Below, piece after piece: positions 59,121 through 64,000 of a DNA stretch of 64,000 nt. Source of the stretch: Xestospongia bergquistia (Eukaryota > Porifera > Demospongiae > Haplosclerida > Petrosiidae). Location of the stretch: NCBI GenBank assembly GCA_963965975.1, contig OZ014415.1, positions 4,469,001 to 4,533,000 on the forward strand, in the 5' to 3' direction. The notes under the pieces are model-generated. The model was not told where the DNA came from. It saw nothing but the letters and a program-made list of their open reading frames with translations, and did not search any database. Both the position numbers and the translations under genes were made by a program. Each line of letters starts with the position of its first letter. Position 1 is the stretch's first letter.

Positions 59121-60439
59121 TCAGTGTAAAGGACTTTATGGCACTAAATAAATAAACTCCTATTAACAGTTTAGTAAGTTAGTTTGCTTTAACGCTCAAA
59201 AGTCTTTAAGATAAAAACATTAGAAGGCCTAGACTATTGAGAGAAGTTTATAAAGTAAACTGCTCAGTTTAAAGGACTTTATGGCACTAAATAAATAAAC
59301 AGCTATTAACACTTTAGTAAGTTGGTTTGCATTAACGCTCTAAAGTCTTTAAGTTAAAGACTTCAGTAGGTTTAGACTATTGAGAGAAGTTTATAAAGTA
59401 AACTGGTCAGTATAAAGGACTTCAAGGCACTAACTAAATAAACAGCTATTAACAGTTTAGTATGTCAGTTTGCATTAACGCTCTAAAGTCTTTAAGACAA
59501 AGACTTTAGAAGGCTTAGACTATTGAGAGAAGTTGTTAAAGTAAACTGCACAGTCTCAATGACTTTATGGCACTAACTAAATAAACAGCTATTAACAGTT
59601 TAGTAAGTTAGTTTGCATTAACGCTCTAAAGTCTTTAAGTTAAAGACTTTAGAAGGTTTAGACTATTGAGAGAAGTTTATGAAGTAAACTGCTCAGTCTA
59701 AAGCACTTTATGGCACTAAGTATATAAACAGCTATTAACAGTTTAGTAAGTTTGTTTGCAATAACGCTCTAAAGTCTTTAAGTTAAAACTTTAGAAGGTT
59801 TAGACTATTGAGAGAATTTTATAAAATAAACTGCTCAGTCTAAAGGACTTAATGGCACTAACTAAATAAACAGCGATTAACAGTTTAGAAAGTTAGTTTC
59901 CATTAACGCTCTAAAGTCTTTAAGTTAAAGACTTTAGTAGGTTTAGACTATTGAGACAAATTTATAAAGCAAACTGTTCAGTCTAAAGGACTTTATGGCA
60001 CTAACAAAATAAACAGCTATTAACAATTTAGTAAGTTAGTTTGTATAGAAGTTAAAGACTTTAGAAGCTTTGGACTATTGAGAGAAGTTTATAAAGGAAA
60101 CTGCTCAGTCTAAAGGACTTTATGGCACTAAGTAAATATACAGCTTTTCACAGTTTAGTAAGTTAGTGTGCATTAACGCTCTAAAGTCTTTAAAATAAAG
60201 ACTTTAGTAGGTTTAGACTGTGGAGAGAAGTTTATAAAGTAAACAGCTCAGTCTAAAGGACTTTATGGCACTAACTAAATAAACAGATATTAACAGTTGA
60301 GTAAGTTAGTTTGCATTAACGCTCTAAAGTCTTTAAGTTAAAGACTTTAGTAGGTTTAGACTATTGAGTGAAGTTTCAAAAGTAAACTGCTCAGTCTAAA
60401 GGACTTTATGGCACTTTCTAAATAAACAGCTATTGACAG
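59121..60439 (+). repeat. Diverged family-B monomers
   Basis: About nine monomers with many private changes (AAACTCCTATT, AAGATAAAAACATTAG, GTTGTTAAAG, AGTATATAAAC, CAGCTTTTCACAG, GGCACTTTCT). No ordered match to another part of the window was noticed. One monomer lost about 16 bp at 60,046. This diverged island sits between two homogeneous paralogous blocks. Confidence 0.7.
60038..60058 (+). repeat. Internally deleted monomer, about 16 bp lost
   Basis: TTTGTATAGAAGTTAAAG replaces the left arm of dyad 3. Successive CTTTATGGCAC marks are 127 bp apart (59,991 and 60,118) instead of 143. The monomer therefore cannot form the palindrome. Confidence 0.8.
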
Positions 60440-63400
60440 ATTAGTAAGTTTGTTTGCATTAACGCTCTAAAGTCTTTAAGTAAAAGACTTTAGAAGGTTT
60501 AGACTATTAAGGTAAGTTTATAAAGTAAACTGCTCAGTCTAAAAGACACTATGGCACTAACTAAATAAACAGGTATTAACAGTTTAGTAAGTTAGTTTGC
60601 TTTAACTCTCTAAAGTCTTTAAGTTAAAGACTTTAGAAGGTTTAGACTATGAGAGAAGTTTATAAAGTAAACTGCTCAGTCTAAAGGACTTTATGGCACT
60701 AACTAAATAAACAGCTATTAACAGTTTAGTAAGTTAATTTTCATTATCCCTCTAAAGCCTTTAAATTAAATACTTTAGTAGGTTTAGACTATAGATAGAA
60801 GTTTATAAAGTAAACTGCTCAGTCTAATGGACTTTATGGCACTAACTAAATAACAGGTATTAACAGTTTTGTAAGTTAGTTTGCGTTAACGCTCTAAAGT
60901 CTTTAAGTTAAAGACTTTAGACGGTTTAGACTATTGAGAGAAGTTTATGAAGTAAACTGCTCGTCTAATGGACTTTAAGGCACTAACTAAATAAACAGCT
61001 ATTAACAGTTTAGTAAGTTAGTTTGCATTAACGCTCTAAAGTCTTTAAGTTAAAAACTTTAGAAGGTTTAGACTATTGAGAGAAGTTTATAAAGTAAATT
61101 GCTCAGTCTAAAGGACTTTATGGCACTAACTAAATAAACAGCTATTAACAGTTTAGTAAGTTAGTTTGCATTAATGCTCTAATATCTTTAAGATAAAGAC
61201 TTTAGAAGGTTTAGACTATTGAGAGATTATTATAAAGTAAACTGCTCAGTCTATAGGACTGTATGGCACTAACTAAATAAACAGCTATTAACAGTTTAGT
61301 AAGCTAGTTTGCATTAACGCTCTAAAGTCTTTAAGTTAAAAACTTTAGAAGGTTTAGACTATTGAGAGAAGTTTATAAAGTAAATTGCTCAGTCTAAAGG
61401 ACTTTATGGCACTAACTAAATAAACAGCTATTAACAGTTTAGTAAGTTAGTTTGCATTAATGCTCTAATATCTTTAAGATAAAGACTTTAGAAGGTTTAG
61501 ACTATTGAGAGATTATTATAAAGTAAACTGCTCAGTCTATAGGACTGTATGGCACTAACTAAATAAACAGCTATTAACAGTTTAGTAAGTTAGTTTGCAT
61601 TAACGCTCTAATGTCTTTAAGTTAAAGACTTTAGACGGTTTGGACTATTGAGAGAAGTTTATAGAGTAAACTGCTCAGTCTAAAGGACTTTATGGCACTA
61701 ACTAAATAAACAGCTATTAACAGTTTAGTAAGTTAGTTTGCATTAACGCTCTAAAGGCTTTAAGATAAAGACTTTAGAAGCTTTAGACTATTGAGATAAA
61801 GTAAACTGCTCAGTCTAAAGGACTTTATGGCACTAACTAAATAAACAGCTATTAACAGTTTAGTAAGTTAGTTTGCATTAATGCTCTAAAGTCATTAAGT
61901 TAAAGACTTTAGAAGGTTTAGACTAATGAGAGAGGTTATAAAGTAAACTGCACAGTCTAAAGGACTTTATGGCACTAACTAAATAAACAGCTATTAACAG
62001 TTTAGTAAGTTAGTTTGCATGAACGCTTTAAAGTCTCTAAGTTAAAGACTTTAGAATGTTTAGACTATGGAGAGTTTTTTATAAAGTAAACTGCTCAGTC
62101 TAAAGGACTTTATGGCAAAGAGTAAATAAACAGCTATTAACAGTTTAGTAAGTTAGTTTTCATTAACGCTCTAAAGTCTTTAATATACACACTTTAGAAG
62201 GTTTAGACTATTGAGAGAATTTTATAAAGTAAACTGTTCAGTCTAAAGGACTTTATGGCACTAACTAAATAAACTGCTATTAACAGTTTAGTAAGTTAGT
62301 TTGCGTTAACGCTCTAAAGTGTTTAAGATAAAGACTTTAGAAGGTTTAGAGTATTGAGAGAAGTTTATAAAGTAAACTGCTCAGTCTAAAGGACTTTATT
62401 GAACTAACTAAATAAACAGCTATTAACAGTTTAGTCAGTTAGTTTGCATTAACGCTCTAAAGTCTTTAAGTTAAAGACTTCAGTAGGTTTAGACTATTGA
62501 GAGAAGTTTATAAATTAAACAGCTCAGTCTAAAGGACTTTATGGCACTAACTAAATAAACAGCTATTAACAGTTTAGTAAGTTAGTTTGCATTAACGCTC
62601 TAAAGTCTTTAAGTTAAAGACTTTCGAAGGTTAAGACTATTGAGAGAAGTTTATAAGGTAAACTGGTCAGTCTAATGGACTTTACATCGCAAACTAATTA
62701 AACAACTATTAAGAGCTTAGTAAGTTAGTTTGCATTAACGCTCTAAAGTCTTTAAGTTAAAGACTTTAGAAGGTTTAGAGTGTTGAGAGAAGTTTATAAA
62801 GTAAACTGCTCAGTCTAAAGGACTTTATGGCACTAACTAAATAAACAACTATCAACAGTTTAGTAAGTTAGTTTGCATTAACGCTCTAAAGCCTTTAAGT
62901 TAAAGACTTTAGAAGGTTTAGACTATTGAGAGAAGTTTATATAAAAAACTGCTCAGTCTGAAGGACTTTATGGCACTGCCTAAATAAAGAGCTATTAACA
63001 GTTTAGTAAGTTTGTTTGCATTAACGCTCTAAAGTCTTTAAGTTAAAGCATTAGTAGGTTTACACTATTGAAAGAAGTTTCTAAAGTAAACTGTTCAGTC
63101 TAAAGGACTTTATGGCACTAACTAAATAAACTGCTATTAACAGTTTAGTAAGTTAGTTTGCATTAACGCTATAAAGTCTTTAAGTTAAACATTTTAGAGA
63201 GTTTAGACTATTGACAGATTTTTGTAAAGTAAACTGCTCAGTTTATAGGACTTTATGGCACTAACTAAATAAGCAGCTACTAACAGATTAGTAAGTTAGT
63301 TTGCATTAACGCTCTAAAGTCATTAAGTTAAAGACGTTAGAAGGTTTAGACTATTGAGAGACGTTTATAAAGTAAACTGCTCAGTCTAAAGGACTTTATG

Positions 63401-63765
63401 GCACTAACTAAATAAACAGCTATTAACAGTTTAGTAAGTTAGTTTGCATTAACGCTCTAAAGTCTTTAAGTTAAAGACTTTAGAATTTTTAGGCTATTGA
63501 AAGAAGTTTATAAAGTAAACTGCTCAGTCTAAAAGACTTTATGCACTAACTAAATAAACAGCTATTAACAGTTTAGTAAGTTAGTTTGCATTAACGCTCT
63601 AAAGTCTTTAAGTTAAAGACTTCAGAAGGTTTACACTATTGAGAGAAGTTTATAAAGTAAACTGCTCAGTCTAAAGGACTTTATGGCACTAACTAAATAA
63701 ACAGCTATTAACAGTTTAGTAAGTTAGTTTGCATTAACGCTCTAAAGTCTTTAAGTTAAAGACTT
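60440..63765 (+). repeat. Paralogous copy of the 15.2-18.4 kb segment
   Basis: Carries the variant series of 15,195-18,365 in order, including a third copy of the start of the 15-mer duplication (GGACTTTATTG at 62,391). A 2-monomer internal duplication is seen from GCTCTAATATC at two places 286 bp apart (61,181 and 61,467), against one place at 16,067. Monomers at 15.78-15.88 kb with the 8-base deletion have no counterpart here. Later divergence includes GGTAAG near 60,511 and ATGCACTAAC near 63,541. Confidence 0.85.
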
Positions 63766-64000
63766 TAGCAGGTTTAGACTATTGAAAGAAGTTTATAAAG
63801 TAAACTGCTCAGTCTAAAGGACTTTATGGCACTAACTAAATAAACAGCTATTAACAATTTAGTAAGTTAGTTTGCATTAACGCTCTAAAGTCTTTAAGTT
63901 AATGACTTTAGAAGGTTTAGACTATTGAGAGTAGTTTCTAAAATAAACTGCTCAGTCTAAAGGACTTTATGGTACTACCTATATAAACAGCTATTAACAG
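63766..64000 (+). repeat. Fragment of the long HOR at the right edge
   Basis: TAGCAGGTTTAGAC with ATTGAAAG, then AACAATTTAG with TTAATGAC and GAGTAGTTTCTAAAATAAAC, then GGTACTACCTATATAAAC. The same three-monomer run occurs at about 39,360, 43,080, 46,508 and 50,650 in the long HOR. A fifth HOR copy apparently begins or is joined here and leaves the window. Confidence 0.8.

Larger units (their letters stand above)
1..64000. repeat. 143-bp AT-rich satellite DNA array filling the window
   Basis: The same 143-bp unit repeats without interruption from the first to the last base. The period was measured between recurring motifs: the ACTTTATGGC of two adjacent monomers starts at 44,701 and 44,844, exactly 143 bp apart. 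The array holds about 447 monomers at about 30% G+C. Every stretch I read on either strand is recognisable monomer, so there is no gene-free gap to describe separately. Such arrays are typical of eukaryotic centromeric or pericentromeric heterochromatin; that location is inference. I do not recognise the monomer family. Both ends of the window are inside the array, so its true length is unknown. Confidence 0.99.
14291..64000 (+). repeat. Family-B satellite, single orientation to the window end
   Basis: About 348 monomers, all in plus orientation with the B-specific bases (CTTTATGGCAC, AACGCTC, TTTAAGTTAAA, TTGAGAGAAG). No orientation switch was seen in nearly 50 kb, in contrast to three in the first 14 kb. 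Variation is organised as recurrent subtypes. Examples are TATATCACTAAC with AATGAACAG, CAGAGAATTTCATAAAG, TTTATAGCAC with TTTTTCGCAC and AACAAGCAG, AAGATTGTCTGC, and GTTATGACTTTAGAGAG. Their order defines the HORs listed separately. Confidence 0.95.

Noticed and set aside
1-64000. Short open reading frames scattered through the array
   Set aside because: All frames on both strands are closed within about one monomer by the repeated stops, and the unit length rotates the frame. Anything open is a by-product of mutated stops in satellite DNA.
1-64000. CRISPR array
   Set aside because: The whole unit is repeated with gradual variation. There are no unique spacers between short constant repeats.
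1-64000. Assignment to a named 142-143 bp insect satellite, for example from tenebrionid beetles
   Set aside because: The unit length is similar, but I cannot confirm any sequence match from memory and length alone is not evidence.
1-64000. CENP-B box
   Set aside because: No CENP-B-box-like motif (TTCG with a downstream CGGG) was seen in the consensus or in the monomers I read. The consensus has only one CpG.
1-64000. Telomeric or ribosomal repeats at the edges
   Set aside because: No short G-rich telomere motif or rRNA sequence appears. Both edges are ordinary monomer.

Overview
The whole 64 kb window is one uninterrupted satellite-DNA array. It holds about 447 head-to-tail copies of an AT-rich monomer of 143 bp (about 30% G+C, counted on the consensus). 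I find no protein-coding gene, RNA gene, transposable element, CRISPR array or unique-sequence island. The array runs off both ends of the window. This is the architecture of eukaryotic constitutive heterochromatin, most probably centromeric or pericentromeric. I do not recognise the monomer and cannot name the species. Insects, other invertebrates and plants all carry AT-rich satellites of this size.

The monomer is unusual. About 100 of its 143 bases lie in four inverted repeats (dyads), including a perfect palindrome with 14-bp arms and a 1-base centre. A core CTAAAG/CTTTAG recurs in both orientations. Three TAA stops in three different frames lie within 11 bases. Because 143 is not a multiple of 3, no frame stays open for long.

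Layout. (1) 1-14,290: family A, older-looking and more diverged. Orientation switches at about 275, 5,875 and 14,051, giving blocks minus (1-274), plus (275-5,875), minus (5,876-14,051) and plus (14,052-14,290). The plus block has an 8-monomer (1,144 bp) higher-order repeat (HOR), the minus block a 7-monomer (about 1,000 bp) one. (2) At about 14,290 the array changes to family B, which differs from A at seven consensus positions and stays in plus orientation to the end. (3) 14.3-36.2 kb: B monomers with local tandem duplications (15-mer at 16.9-21.2 kb, 12-mer at 21.8-24.9 kb, 7-mer at 26.6-28.6 kb) and a mosaic stretch (28.6-36.2 kb). (4) 36.2-51.5 kb: a long, very well conserved HOR of 26 or 29 monomers in four copies, one truncated and one preceded by a foreign 8-monomer block. 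(5) 51.5-58 kb: a 12-mer containing a 3-mer (429 bp) HOR, then a 6-mer (858 bp) tandem pair. (6) 58-64 kb: displaced copies of segments from 44-45 kb, 15-18 kb and the 36-51 kb HOR.

Taken together, the array looks layered by age. The left side is diverged, inverted and short-period. The right side is homogeneous, single-orientation and long-period, with paralogous blocks 14-45 kb apart. This fits repeated unequal exchange, segmental duplication and a few inversions. Copy identities here were judged by eye. HOR lengths come from the spacing of shared variant motifs, not from an alignment program.
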